64,000 nucleotides of DNA from Pseudomonas sp. Bout1 (GTDB lineage Bacteria > Pseudomonadota > Gammaproteobacteria > Pseudomonadales > Pseudomonadaceae): contig NZ_JAVIWK010000001.1 in the NCBI RefSeq assembly GCF_034314165.1, forward strand, positions 620,001-684,000, written 5' to 3'. Below are positions 8,522 to 16,954 of this stretch, piece by piece. The notes below the pieces were generated by a model. The model did not search any database. It saw only the letters and a program-made list of their open reading frames with translations, and had not been told where the DNA came from. How positions within the stretch are numbered: position 1 is the stretch's first letter; every line of letters starts with the position of its first letter. Both the position numbers and the translations under genes were made by a program.

Positions 8522-9010
8522 ATGTACAAGTCATTTTTCTGTTTATTGATTGTCAGCCTTTCGCTGGCTATTTCATCCGCATCCGCCAATTTCCAGCCGC
8601 CGGTCGCGTTCCACACCTCATCGTCGATCGACAGCGTGATCGACCGCGCCCACGCACTGTTGGGCACGCCTTACAGAATGGGTGGGACATCGGTAGCCCA
8701 AGGCTTCGATTGCAGCAGCTTCCTGGTGTACTTATTCAAGACCGAAGCCAACATTAATCTGCCCCGTACCACGAGCGCGATGCACCGCTCGACAGCCGCC
8801 ACGGTCCGGCGCGAGGCATTACAGCCCGGTGATGCGGTGTTTTTCAGGGGCAATGGGCGCGGCCAGGTCAGCCACGTCGGTCTCTATATCGGTGAGGGCA
8901 AATTCATACACTCGCCGCGCACCGGAAAAAACGTGCGCATCGACTCACTGGCGAACAGCTACTGGAACCGCAACTACACCACCGCCAAGCGTTTCCATAG
9001 CGTGCGCTGA
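8522..9010 (+). CDS. Secreted NlpC/P60 family peptidoglycan endopeptidase
   Basis: This 162-residue protein has a signal peptide (about 1-22, ending SSASA) and then one NlpC/P60 catalytic domain. The catalytic cysteine is C64 in QGFDCSSFLVYLF. The histidine is H118 in QVSHVGLYIG and the third polar residue is H130 in FIHSPRTG. Such enzymes cut between D-glutamate and diaminopimelate in murein stem peptides in the periplasm, in the style of E. coli Spr/MepS. There is no lipobox at the signal cleavage site, so it is probably soluble. It ends one base before the convergent TetR stop. Confidence 0.88.
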   Translation: MYKSFFCLLIVSLSLAISSASANFQPPVAFHTSSSIDSVIDRAHALLGTPYRMGGTSVAQGFDCSSFLVYLFKTEANINLPRTTSAMHRSTAATVRREALQPGDAVFFRGNGRGQVSHVGLYIGEGKFIHSPRTGKNVRIDSLANSYWNRNYTTAKRFHSVR

Positions 9011-9011
9011 G

Positions 9012-9644
9012 TTATTCGGTGCTGCCCAGGCCTTGCCAGTGCTTGAGGCCGATAAAGATAAAGCGCAGTTGCTGGGTGATTTTCGCTTGAGGTGTGAGGT
9101 GCGCAGGCAACGCTGCGGCGGGCGGGTCGATGATGTCGGGCAGGGTGGCAAACACGCTCTTGACGATCAGGTCGGCCATCACGTGCAAGCCGTCGGCATC
9201 CAGGTGCTGGAGCTTGGGCATCAGGGTCAGGTCGGCGGCCAGGTCGCTGGCGATGTCTTCACGCAGGGCGCCAATCGCTTGGCGAACCGCCAGGCTGCCA
9301 CCGTATTGCTCACGGGCCAGAAACAGGAATTGCGAGCGGTTGGCGGCGACCACGTCGAGGAAAATGCGTACCGAGGCGTCAATGATGCCGCCCATCACAA
9401 ATTCATTGTGGCGCACCAGGCGAATCGTTGCCCGAAAGGTCTGGCCGACTTCACTGACCAAAACCAGGCCCAGCTGATCCATATCGGCAAAGTGACGGTA
9501 GAAACCGGTGGGCACGATGCCGGCGGTCTTGGCCACTTCACGCAGGCTCAGGCTGCCGAACCCACGGCCACACTCCATCAGATGGCGGGCTGCGTCCATC
9601 AGGGCGAGTCGGGTCTGTTGCTTCTGTTCGGCGCGGGGCAGCAT
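9012..9644 (-). CDS. TetR family repressor, FabR/DesT-like
   Basis: The 210-residue protein has an N-terminal helix-turn-helix with SLSLREVAKTAGIVPTGFYR, nearly the same as in FabR, followed by a ligand-binding helical domain with FLFLAREQYGGSLAVRQAI. FabR and Pseudomonas DesT sense the balance of saturated and unsaturated acyl-CoA and repress desaturase genes. In P. aeruginosa, from memory, desT also neighbours ureE, which agrees with this position, but no desaturase gene is present here. The ATG at 9644 is preferred over a TTG 72 bases upstream because MLPRAEQKQQTR is the usual start of the family. Confidence 0.75.
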   Translation of the reverse strand: MLPRAEQKQQTRLALMDAARHLMECGRGFGSLSLREVAKTAGIVPTGFYRHFADMDQLGLVLVSEVGQTFRATIRLVRHNEFVMGGIIDASVRIFLDVVAANRSQFLFLAREQYGGSLAVRQAIGALREDIASDLAADLTLMPKLQHLDADGLHVMADLIVKSVFATLPDIIDPPAAALPAHLTPQAKITQQLRFIFIGLKHWQGLGSTE

Positions 9645-9750
9645 TGGCAGGCGGGCTTTGTGGATAAGGACAGCGACGCACTCTAGCAAATCAGCTTTGC
9701 CAGCGTCGAACTTCAAAAGGGAGAAGGGCGTTGCGGTTCACACAAAGTCA

Positions 9751-9776
9751 AAGCCCGATCGGGTGATCGGGCTTTT
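9751..9776 (-). terminator. Rho-independent terminator after the small repeat protein gene
   Basis: AAGCCCGATC and GATCGGGCTT form a 10-bp stem around GGGT, 20 bases past the stop of the minus-strand gene 9796-10245. The flanks carry A and T runs on both sides, so it could act in either direction. Confidence 0.8.
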
Positions 9777-9795
9777 TTCCAGGGCCAGCACGGGC

Positions 9796-10245
9796 TTAGC
9801 TCGCGGCTTGATGCAGTTCGTTCACACGGTCAGAACCACCTTCAGCGACAGCACCGGCATAAGCGCGTTCGTTGGCTTGTTCAGCACCGCCTTCAACCAG
9901 ACCTTTCTGTTCCAGGCGATCACGGCCACCTTCGGCAACAGCGTTGCGTTCCATCAGGCGATCAGCGCCACCTTCAACCAGGCCTTTTTGTTCCAGGCGG
10001 TTACGGCCGTTTTCTACAACACCTTCGGTGTAAGCGCGTTTGTTGGCGTTGTCCGAACCGTTTTCAGTGATGCTGCCGTTGTAGTCGGTGTTGTTCTTGT
10101 CCGAAGCACCGCTGCGGGCCAGGGTTTGGCTTGCGTGGGAAGCATCGGCTTTCACTTGCGGGGTGGCCTGTTCAGCAGCTGGCAGGGCAAATGCGCTGGT
10201 GGCCAGGACGGAGAGTACAAAGCTTGCGAGTAATTGGCGTTTCAT
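9796..10245 (-). CDS. Small exported protein with short degenerate repeats, function unknown
   Basis: This 149-residue protein has a clear signal peptide (MKRQLLASFVLSVLATSAFA). Residues about 59-145 are made of roughly six 13-15-residue repeats of the type V-x-E-G-G-x-D-R-L-x-E, for example LVEGGADRLMERN and VAEGGRDRLEQKG. It is charged and hydrophilic, with no cysteine in the mature part, and should be periplasmic or secreted. AGGAGC precedes the ATG and a good terminator follows, so it is a one-gene unit and probably a real, highly expressed gene. I do not recognise an activity; similar Pseudomonas proteins are, I believe, usually labelled hypothetical or phage infection protein. Confidence 0.75.
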   Translation of the reverse strand: MKRQLLASFVLSVLATSAFALPAAEQATPQVKADASHASQTLARSGASDKNNTDYNGSITENGSDNANKRAYTEGVVENGRNRLEQKGLVEGGADRLMERNAVAEGGRDRLEQKGLVEGGAEQANERAYAGAVAEGGSDRVNELHQAAS

Positions 10246-10612
10246 GAGGGTTGCTCCTAGGGAGTGCGATAAATTGGGTACAGGGCTAATGCTACTCTTG
10301 ATAAGTCGATATAAAAGTTCATAAACACAATGGTAATAATCAACAGAATTGATTGTTCCCTGCGAAGGCTCTATCTCGCAGGTCTCAAGCCCGCGCTTTT
10401 GCACCGTGGTGGGTATTTTCGACACGATCGTGGGTAACAACGGTGCGTCGCTGATGATTGGAGCGGTCTGGTTGGTCAGAAACGATGGTTTTTGCCGGTA
10501 ATTCATCGATGGGGTTAAACCCCCGCGCGGTTTGTCAGTCGTAGCCATATAAGCTGTAGTCATAACGTGCGCCGTAACGCGCCCGCTCAGTCGTAACCTG
10601 GAGTCCTGTGCA
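10246..10612. other. 367-bp gap between the divergent small repeat protein gene and asmA
   Basis: No gene is seen. Bases about 10290-10350 are AT-rich and probably hold the promoter of the minus-strand small gene. The end near 10600 holds GGAG, the ribosome site for asmA. No REP element or strong palindrome was found. Confidence 0.5.
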
Positions 10613-12682
10613 ATGACGCGCACTCGTAAAATTCTCGCCTGGAGCTGCGCCAGCTTCGTTTTGTTAGTCGCCATTGTGGTGTTGGTCCTGGTGTTCTTTG
10701 ACTGGAACCGGGTCAAGCCGCCGATCAATGCCAAAGTCTCCGAAGAGCTGCACCGCGCCTTTGCCATCAATGGCAACCTGGCGGTGGTGTGGCGCCGCGA
10801 ACCCGATGAAGGCGGCTGGCGCGCCTGGGTTCCGTGGCCTCATGTGATTGCCGAAGACCTGACCCTGGGCAACCCCGACTGGTCGAAAACCCCGCAAATG
10901 GTCACTCTCAAGCGTGTTGAATTGCGCATCTCGCCCCTGGCGTTGCTGGCCCAGCGCGTGGTGATCCCGCGTATCGACCTCACCGAACCGAGTGCGCAGT
11001 TGCAGCGCTTGGCCGATGGCCGCGCCAACTGGACCTTCAAGTTCGACCCCAAGGACCCGAACGCCGAACCGTCCAACTGGGTGGTAGACATCGGCGCCAT
11101 CGGTTTCGACAAGGGCCACGTGACCCTCGACGACCAAACCCTCAAGACCCAGCTCGACGTGGTCATCGATTTACTCGGCAAGCCGATCCCTTTCGGCGAG
11201 ATCGTCGGCGACGCCGACGCCAAGAAGGCCCTGGAAAAAGGCTCGGCGCCGCAGGATTACGCGTTCGGTCTCAAGGTCAAAGGCCAGTACCACGGCCAGA
11301 AACTCGACGGCACCGGCAAGATCGGTGGCCTGCTGGCGCTGCAGGACGCTGCCAAACCGTTCCCGCTGCAGGCCCAGGCCAGGATTGGCGATACCAGCAT
11401 CGCGCTGGCCGGCACCCTGACCGACCCGATGAACCTTGGCGCGCTCGACCTGCGCCTCAAGCTCTCCGGCAGCAGCCTGGGCAACCTCTACCCGCTGACC
11501 GGCGTGACACTGCCGGATTCGCCAGCCTATTCCACCGATGGTCACCTCATCGCCAAGCTGCATGAGGCCAACGGCGCGTCGTTCCAGTACGAGAACTTCA
11601 ACGGCAAGATCGGCGACAGCGACATCCACGGCAACCTCGGCTACGTCGCCAGCCAGCCACGGCCCAAACTCACGGGCGCGCTGGTCTCCAACCAACTGTT
11701 GATGACTGACCTCGCGCCGCTGATTGGCGCCGACTCCAACGCCAAGCAAAAAGCCCGTGGTGGTGAAAGCAAGCAGCCGGCAACCAAGGTGTTGCCGGTG
11801 GAAGAGTTCCGCACTGAGCGCTGGCGCGATATGGATGCCGACGTTGAATTCACCGGCAAGCGCATCGTGCACAGCGCCGAATTGCCGTTTACCGACCTTT
11901 ACACTCACCTGGTGTTAAACGATGGCCAATTGAGCCTCGAACCCCTGCGTTTCGGCGTGGCGGGCGGCAAGCTCGACGCGCAGATTCGCCTCAACGGGCG
12001 CACCACGCCGATGGAAGGCCAGGCGAAACTCACCGCACGCAACTTCAAGCTCAAGCAGCTGTTCCCGACCTTCGAACCGATGAAAACCAGCTTCGGTGAG
12101 CTCAATGGGGATGCGGATATCTCCGGGCGCGGCAACTCGGTGGCGGCGCTGTTGGGCACCTCGAATGGCGATCTGAAGATGTTGATCAATGACGGTGCCA
12201 TCAGCCGTGGCCTGATGGAAATCGCCGGGCTTAACGTGGGCAACTACGTGGTTGGCCGCCTGTTTGGCGACAAGGAAGTGAAGATCAACTGCGCGGCGGC
12301 AGACTTCGGCATCAAGTCCGGCCTGGCGACGACTCGCCTGTTTGTGTTCGATACCGAGAACGCCATCATCTATATCGATGGCACGGCGAACATGGCCAGC
12401 GAGCAGCTGGACCTGACGATTACGCCGGAGTCCAAGGGCTTCCGTCTGTTTTCCCTGCGTTCGCCGTTGTACGTCAATGGGCCGTTCATCAAGCCCAATG
12501 CTGGTGTGAAGGCGGTACCACTGATGTTGCGTGGCGCGGGCATGGTGGCGCTGGGTGTAATTGCCGGCCCGGCGGCGGGCTTGCTGGCGCTGGTGGCACC
12601 GAGCGGCGATGAGCCGAACCAATGTGCACCGTTGCTGCAACAGATGAAGGAAGGCAAGGCGCCTAAAACAGTGAAGGGCTAG
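10613..12682 (+). CDS. asmA: AsmA family protein
   Basis: This 689-residue protein has an N-terminal membrane anchor (about 7-30) and a long periplasmic part. It starts with the AsmA N-terminal pattern VKPPINAKVSEELHRAF and ends with an AsmA-like C-terminal domain containing LNVGNYVVGRLFGDKEVKINC. AsmA-like proteins are inner-membrane-anchored beta-groove proteins thought to move phospholipids between membranes and to affect outer-membrane assembly. E. coli AsmA has about 617 residues. GGAG lies 9 bases before the ATG. It is monocistronic, followed by a REP element. Confidence 0.88.
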   Translation: MTRTRKILAWSCASFVLLVAIVVLVLVFFDWNRVKPPINAKVSEELHRAFAINGNLAVVWRREPDEGGWRAWVPWPHVIAEDLTLGNPDWSKTPQMVTLKRVELRISPLALLAQRVVIPRIDLTEPSAQLQRLADGRANWTFKFDPKDPNAEPSNWVVDIGAIGFDKGHVTLDDQTLKTQLDVVIDLLGKPIPFGEIVGDADAKKALEKGSAPQDYAFGLKVKGQYHGQKLDGTGKIGGLLALQDAAKPFPLQAQARIGDTSIALAGTLTDPMNLGALDLRLKLSGSSLGNLYPLTGVTLPDSPAYSTDGHLIAKLHEANGASFQYENFNGKIGDSDIHGNLGYVASQPRPKLTGALVSNQLLMTDLAPLIGADSNAKQKARGGESKQPATKVLPVEEFRTERWRDMDADVEFTGKRIVHSAELPFTDLYTHLVLNDGQLSLEPLRFGVAGGKLDAQIRLNGRTTPMEGQAKLTARNFKLKQLFPTFEPMKTSFGELNGDADISGRGNSVAALLGTSNGDLKMLINDGAISRGLMEIAGLNVGNYVVGRLFGDKEVKINCAAADFGIKSGLATTRLFVFDTENAIIYIDGTANMASEQLDLTITPESKGFRLFSLRSPLYVNGPFIKPNAGVKAVPLMLRGAGMVALGVIAGPAAGLLALVAPSGDEPNQCAPLLQQMKEGKAPKTVKG

Positions 12683-12703
12683 CTGGCAAAACCGGGAAGC
12701 AAA

Positions 12704-12792
12704 TGTAGGAGCGGGCTTGCTCGCGAAGGCGGTGGTTCAGTCAGGAATGTGCCGACTGATCCACCGCCTTCGCGGGCAAGCCCGCTCCCACA
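12704..12792. repeat. REPIN-like inverted repeat (GGCTTGC-CGCGAAGGCGGTGG type)
   Basis: Arms 12704-12735 and 12761-12792 are near-perfect reverse complements of 32 bases, starting TGTAGGAGCGGGCTTGCTCG. It lies between the convergent asmA and ferritin-like genes. Confidence 0.87.
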
Positions 12793-12807
12793 TGGGGTTG
12801 CGGTTAG

Positions 12808-13338
12808 TTAGAGGTCTTTCAGAATGTCTGCCATGTCATCGGCGTGCTCTTCTTCCTGGGCCAGAATGTCTTCGAAGATCCGGCGTGTGGTCGGGTCTTT
12901 GTCACCGATGTACTGGATGATCTCGCGATAGCTGTCCACCGCGATGCGCTCGGCCACCAAGTCTTCGTAGACCATTTCCTTGAGCGTGTTACCGGCTACA
13001 TATTGTGCGTGAGAGTTCTTCGACAGCAGGTCGGGGTTGAACTCCGGCTCGCCGCCCAGCTGCACGATGCGCTCGGCCAGCTTGTCGGCGTGTTCGGCTT
13101 CCTGGGTGGCGTGCTCAAGGAATTCCTCGGCAGCGACATGCGCCTTGACGCCATTGGCCATGAAATAGTGGCGCTTGTAGCGCAGCACGCACACCAGTTC
13201 GGTGGCCAGCGATTCGTTGAGCAGGCGCAGGATTTCCTGGCGGTCGGCGTCATAGCCTTCAGTCACGGCACCGTTTTCGACGTTCTTGCGGGCGCGGTCA
13301 CGCAATGTGGCTACGTCAGACAAATGTGAGTCAGTCAT
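12808..13338 (-). CDS. Ferritin-like / bacterioferritin family protein
   Basis: This 176-residue four-helix protein has spaced acidic and histidine ligands of a di-iron site: E47 (ATELV), E80 and H83 (QEAEHAD), E130 (VAERIA), and E162/H165 (QEEEHAD). The layout fits a bacterioferritin or Dps-like iron-storage or ferroxidase protein in the cytoplasm. There is no methionine in the usual haem-binding place that I can identify, so haem binding is doubtful. An AGGAG ribosome site precedes the ATG. P. aeruginosa has a similar bacterioferritin-type gene in its urease region, as I recall. Confidence 0.83.
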   Translation of the reverse strand: MTDSHLSDVATLRDRARKNVENGAVTEGYDADRQEILRLLNESLATELVCVLRYKRHYFMANGVKAHVAAEEFLEHATQEAEHADKLAERIVQLGGEPEFNPDLLSKNSHAQYVAGNTLKEMVYEDLVAERIAVDSYREIIQYIGDKDPTTRRIFEDILAQEEEHADDMADILKDL

Positions 13339-13427
13339 CTTGATTCTCCTGGGGCTAATCCGGTTTTACGCCACGCTCTGTCGGCGTGATCGCACTAAGT
13401 TGTGAGTCCCAGGCAGTGCAAAAAGTT

Positions 13428-14336
13428 TTATCGGATTTGAGGGGCGTGGCCTGACAGCCGCGCTTCGTCCCTTAGCCATTCAAAAAATGCCCGCACTGGC
13501 GGGTGCCGTTCACGTCCCGGTACGCACAGGGCGCTGTAGCCGGCGCCGTCCACGCTGACCTGTGGCCGGTAAGGCACCAGCAAGCCGCTGTTGATGCTTT
13601 CCGAGACCAGGATATTGCTCGCCAGCACCAGGCCCTGGCCGGCGATTGCTGCTTGCAGGGCGTAGTGTTCTTCGTCGTATTCGCGCAGTGGCGAGGCGGA
13701 TTGCAACCAGTCTTCCCCGGCCTTTTCGCACCAGGCTTGCCAGCCCAGGGCGTAGAGCTGGGAGTTATGCCAGCGCACGCTGATCAAGGTCGGCGTGCGC
13801 TCGCGTGCCAGGGCGACCTGCTCGGGGGAGCCATAGACCGCGAAACACTCATCGAACAGGCACAAGCCGTACAGGTTCGTGTAGTCGTCGATGCTGTAGC
13901 GAATCGCCAGGTCGACACTGGCGTCCTGCTGTAAATCCACGACGGCGCAGTTGGTGTCCAGGCGCAGGCTGATATCCGGATGGGCAGCGTAGAAGCGTCC
14001 CAGTCGCGGCACCAGCCATAAAGCGGCAAACGCGGGCGTGGTGGACAGCGTGAGATGGCCGGCGCTGCGTTGCGGGCGCAGGGTGTCGACGCTTTGTGCC
14101 ACGTCCAGCAGCGCGCCATGCAGGCTGTGGAACAAGCGCTCGCCGCGCTCCGTCAGGCGCACCTGGCGCGGCAGGCGCTCGAACAGCGGCACCCCGAGCC
14201 AGGTTTCCAGGGCGCGAATCTGGTGGGACACCGCCGTCGGCGTCACCGACAGCTCGTGGGCGGCAGCCTTGAAACTCAGCAGGCGCGATGCCGATTCAAA
14301 GGCGCGCAGGGCGGTCAGGGGCAGCGAGGCGAACAT
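13428..14336 (-). CDS. LysR family transcriptional regulator (GcvA-like group)
   Basis: The 302-residue protein starts with the LysR helix-turn-helix: LTALRAFESASRLLSFKAAA, then SVTPTAVSHQIRALE and LGVPLFERLPRQVRLTERG. A periplasmic-binding-protein-like effector domain follows, with LTLSTTPAFAALWLVPRLG and DVDLAIRYS-like segments. It is divergent from the azoreductase gene, with palindromic ATGAG/CTCAT sites between them, so it probably controls that gene and itself. The inducer is unknown. GGAG precedes the ATG. Confidence 0.88.
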   Translation of the reverse strand: MFASLPLTALRAFESASRLLSFKAAAHELSVTPTAVSHQIRALETWLGVPLFERLPRQVRLTERGERLFHSLHGALLDVAQSVDTLRPQRSAGHLTLSTTPAFAALWLVPRLGRFYAAHPDISLRLDTNCAVVDLQQDASVDLAIRYSIDDYTNLYGLCLFDECFAVYGSPEQVALARERTPTLISVRWHNSQLYALGWQAWCEKAGEDWLQSASPLREYDEEHYALQAAIAGQGLVLASNILVSESINSGLLVPYRPQVSVDGAGYSALCVPGRERHPPVRAFFEWLRDEARLSGHAPQIR

Positions 14337-14347
14337 GCAGGCTCCAT

Positions 14348-14391
14348 GGATGAGTTTTTCTCATCCCAAACAACTATTGCTCATTTGTGAG
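14348..14391. promoter_or_regulatory. LysR-type operator cluster between regulator and azoreductase gene
   Basis: GGATGAG-TTTTT-CTCATCC (14348-14366) is a perfect 7-bp inverted repeat and contains the T-N11-A core typical of LysR proteins. A second, smaller repeat, CTCA-TTTG-TGAG, lies at 14380-14391. Both lie in the 136-base divergent gap, the first only 12 bases upstream of the LysR start codon, as expected for an autorepressing and activating site. Confidence 0.6.
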
Positions 14392-14472
14392 GTAGGCCGC
14401 TCATCTCTAGATTTGTGGGCAAGAGTGGCAGCTATTCAGGTTGCCGGAGTTTAGCGTGTGAAGGCCTTACAG

Positions 14473-15114
14473 ATGAAAAAAATGCTTGTGGTTCATTCCA
14501 GCCCGCGTGGCGAACGCTCCCATTCCCGGCGCCTGGCCGAGGTGTTTCTCGCCGCGTGGCAAAGCGCCAACCCGGGCGCGCAACTGACCCGCCGCGAAGT
14601 CGGCCGTGCGTCGATTCCCCATGTCAGCGAAGCGTTCATTGCCGCCAGCTTCCACCCCGAGCCCCAGTCCATGCCTTTGTCCATGCACGCTGATTTACAG
14701 TTGAGCAATGAACTGGTGGGTGAGTTGGTCGAGCACGAACTGCTGGTGATTTCCGTCCCGATGTACAACTTCGCGATTCCCAGCGGGCTCAAGGCCTGGA
14801 TCGACCAGATCGTACGCATGGGCCACACCGTAGACATCACCCAGGACAGCCAGGGCATTGCCCAGTATCAGCCTTTGTTGTTGGGCAAAAAGGCGCTGAT
14901 CATCACCAGCCGCGGCGGCAGCGGCTTTGGCCCGGGCGGTGAAAACGAGGCGATGAACCACGCCGATCCGCATCTGCGCACCGCGTTGGGGTTTATCGGT
15001 ATTGAGGACGTCACGGTGATTGCGGCAGAGGGCGAGGAGTTTGACCCAGCGATATTTCGTCGCTCGTGTGACGCGGTGGAGGGCCAGTTGCGCGATCTGG
15101 CAACTGGCTTCTAA
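14473..15114 (+). CDS. azoR: FMN-dependent NADH-azoreductase family protein
   Basis: The 213-residue flavodoxin-fold protein reduces quinones or azo compounds with NAD(P)H, with FMN as cofactor. Evidence is the N-terminal [18 protein letters not shown] phosphate-binding loop, the isoalloxazine loop [18 protein letters not shown], and [12 protein letters not shown]. The length fits AzoR (about 200). The ATG at 14473 is chosen because GAAGG lies 8 bases upstream; a GTG at 14458 is the alternative. Divergence from a LysR gene suggests induction by an aromatic or quinone-like stress compound (inference). Confidence 0.88.
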   Translation: MKKMLVVHSSPRGERSHSRRLAEVFLAAWQSANPGAQLTRREVGRASIPHVSEAFIAASFHPEPQSMPLSMHADLQLSNELVGELVEHELLVISVPMYNFAIPSGLKAWIDQIVRMGHTVDITQDSQGIAQYQPLLLGKKALIITSRGGSGFGPGGENEAMNHADPHLRTALGFIGIEDVTVIAAEGEEFDPAIFRRSCDAVEGQLRDLATGF

Positions 15115-15117
15115 GGG

Positions 15118-15999
15118 TTAAGACGCTTTACGGTTAACCGGCGTCGTCCAGCGCTCCGACAAAATCACCCCGCCCAGGGTCAACAAGCCGCCCACCAGGT
15201 GATAAGTCGCCAACTGTTCCTTCAACACCACCGCCGCGATCAACGCGGTGATCAGCGGCAGCAGGTTGAAAAACAGCGTGGTGCGGCTCGGGCCCAGGGT
15301 TTTCACCGAGTGCATCCAGGCCAACGGCGCGAGCATGGAGGCCAGCAGGCAGGCGTACAGCACCAGCGGAATGTTCGACCAGCCCAGGCCCGCCTTGTCG
15401 GAGAACACAAACAGCGGAAACAGCACCACCACCGCCACCAGTATCTGTAAATACAGCAACACCAGCGGCGGCAACCGCAGCTGCCACTTTTTCAACAGGG
15501 TGCTGTAGACCGCGTAGGCGAGGGTGGCCACCAGCATCATCCCGTCACCGAGGTTCAGCCCGTGTTGCAGCAGGGCGCCGAGGCTGCCGGCGGAAACCAC
15601 TACCACTACGCCGGCGAACGACAGCACGGCACCGGTAAGGGCCCCGAAGGTCAGGCGTTGGCCAAGGCTGATGATTGCGGCAGTAAGAGCCATCAGCGGC
15701 ATCAGCGAAAGGATGATGCCCATGTTGGTGGCCGAGGTCAGTGTGGCGGCGTAATACGCCAGGCTCTGATACACCGCCATGCCAAGTACGCCGAGGATAA
15801 AGATCTTGCCCAGGTTCGGGCGAATCAGCGGCCAGTTGGCAATCACCGGCTTGAGCATGAACGGGGTAAACAGCAAGCCGGCCAACAGCCAGCGATAAAA
15901 GCCGATTTCGGCGGGGAAAATCGTCCCCACCGCGAGTTTGTTGACCACGGTATTGCCGGCCCAGATAAAAATGGCCAGTAACGGATAAGCGTATTGCAT
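15118..15999 (-). CDS. EamA/DMT family inner-membrane transporter
   Basis: This 293-residue protein has about ten hydrophobic segments arranged as two EamA repeats; IFIWAGNTVVNKLAVG starts the first repeat. Members of the drug/metabolite transporter superfamily usually export amino acids or other small metabolites. It is divergent from an AraC regulator gene with a strong palindromic cluster between them, so it is probably that regulator's target. The ATG at 15999 is chosen because the first membrane helix begins there; no strong ribosome site is visible, and a longer start is possible. Confidence 0.85.
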   Translation of the reverse strand: MQYAYPLLAIFIWAGNTVVNKLAVGTIFPAEIGFYRWLLAGLLFTPFMLKPVIANWPLIRPNLGKIFILGVLGMAVYQSLAYYAATLTSATNMGIILSLMPLMALTAAIISLGQRLTFGALTGAVLSFAGVVVVVSAGSLGALLQHGLNLGDGMMLVATLAYAVYSTLLKKWQLRLPPLVLLYLQILVAVVVLFPLFVFSDKAGLGWSNIPLVLYACLLASMLAPLAWMHSVKTLGPSRTTLFFNLLPLITALIAAVVLKEQLATYHLVGGLLTLGGVILSERWTTPVNRKAS

Positions 16000-16038
16000 C
16001 GAGAGGAACCAGTTGCGTCTATGAGGGACGATTATCCC

Positions 16039-16095
16039 TTGTCTGGATCGAAGCTTATACTTCGATCCAGCCATCCCGCGTGTGTATCCAGACAA
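16039..16095. promoter_or_regulatory. Nested palindromic operator for the AraC regulator / EamA pair
   Basis: CTGGATCGAAG (16043-16053) and CTTCGATCCAG (16060-16070) are exact complements around a 6-base spacer. An outer pair, TTGTCTGGAT (16039-16048) and ATCCAGACAA (16086-16095), is also exact, so CTGGAT or its complement occurs three times in 57 bases. It lies 40 bases upstream of the EamA start and ends one base before the AraC-type ATG, so regulator binding there could shut down its own expression. Confidence 0.65.
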
Positions 16096-16096
16096 C

Positions 16097-16891
16097 ATGC
16101 TCAAGAAAGACATCAAACTTCCCGACTTCGACAACTTGCCGTCCCCGGTGTACTTCCGTTATTCGGAGTTCGAAGCCCATACCCAGGCCTCAGCGCATCA
16201 GCATGAGTGGGGCTCCCTGGACTATTCGTCCCGTGGCGTGATGCGCATGGAGGTGGCCGGCAGCCGCTTCATGTCACCGCCGCTCTACGCTATCTGGATC
16301 CCGCCACGCACCGAACACAGTGCGGACATCGCCGAGGCCATCGTGTATCGCTCGGTGTACCTGGCGCCGCACCTGTGCGAGCAGTTGCCCAAGCAGCCGT
16401 GCACGTTGGCTATCAGTGAGATTCTCAAGGCGATCCTCAGCGATTTCGCCGAGCGTGACGTCAACATTCCCGAAAACGAGGCCGACGTGCGGCTGGCCCA
16501 GGTGCTGGTGGACCAGCTCAAACAGGCGCCGGTCCACGATTGTTTCCTGCCCTATGCCAGCAGCCCCGGGGTTTCCAGCGTGCTGGAAGGCATGCAGGCC
16601 GCGCCCGGGGATAACCGGCCGCTGGCCCAGTGGGCGCAACAGGTGCATGTCAGCGAGCGCACCCTGGCCCGGCAATTTGTGCGCGACCTGGGAATGAGCT
16701 TCGGTGAATGGCGCCAGCGCCTGCGTTTCCTGGCGGCCATCGAAGCGTTGGACAGCACCCGCAGTGTCCAGGAGGTCGCGTTTGACCTGGGCTACAGCAC
16801 CGCCTCGGCCTTTATCGCGATGTTCCAGCGCCAGGCCGGCTGCACCCCGGAGCAGTACCGCCGGACAAATATACGCGGCAGGAAGGTGTAA
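16097..16891 (+). CDS. AraC family transcriptional regulator
   Basis: The 264-residue protein has an N-terminal cupin-like sensing domain (about 20-110, with HQHEWGSLDY) and a C-terminal double helix-turn-helix: PLAQWAQQVHVSERTLARQF, then EVAFDLGYSTASAFIAMFQR and the ending TPEQYRR. This is the AraC/XylS layout of a small-molecule-responsive regulator. The ATG at 16097 is preferred over a GTG at 16082, but no clear ribosome site precedes either. It probably controls the divergent EamA exporter. Confidence 0.85.
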   Translation: MLKKDIKLPDFDNLPSPVYFRYSEFEAHTQASAHQHEWGSLDYSSRGVMRMEVAGSRFMSPPLYAIWIPPRTEHSADIAEAIVYRSVYLAPHLCEQLPKQPCTLAISEILKAILSDFAERDVNIPENEADVRLAQVLVDQLKQAPVHDCFLPYASSPGVSSVLEGMQAAPGDNRPLAQWAQQVHVSERTLARQFVRDLGMSFGEWRQRLRFLAAIEALDSTRSVQEVAFDLGYSTASAFIAMFQRQAGCTPEQYRRTNIRGRKV

Positions 16892-16954
16892 CAGGGTTTG
16901 ACTACACTGCAGGGGAGGCCGTGCCCCTCGGTGCGGTAACAGGGAGAAAACTCC

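Noticed and set aside
13365..13385. CACGC/GCGTG hairpin between the LysR and ferritin-like genes
   Set aside because: It is a short stem without a T-run on the relevant strand, so it was not called a terminator.
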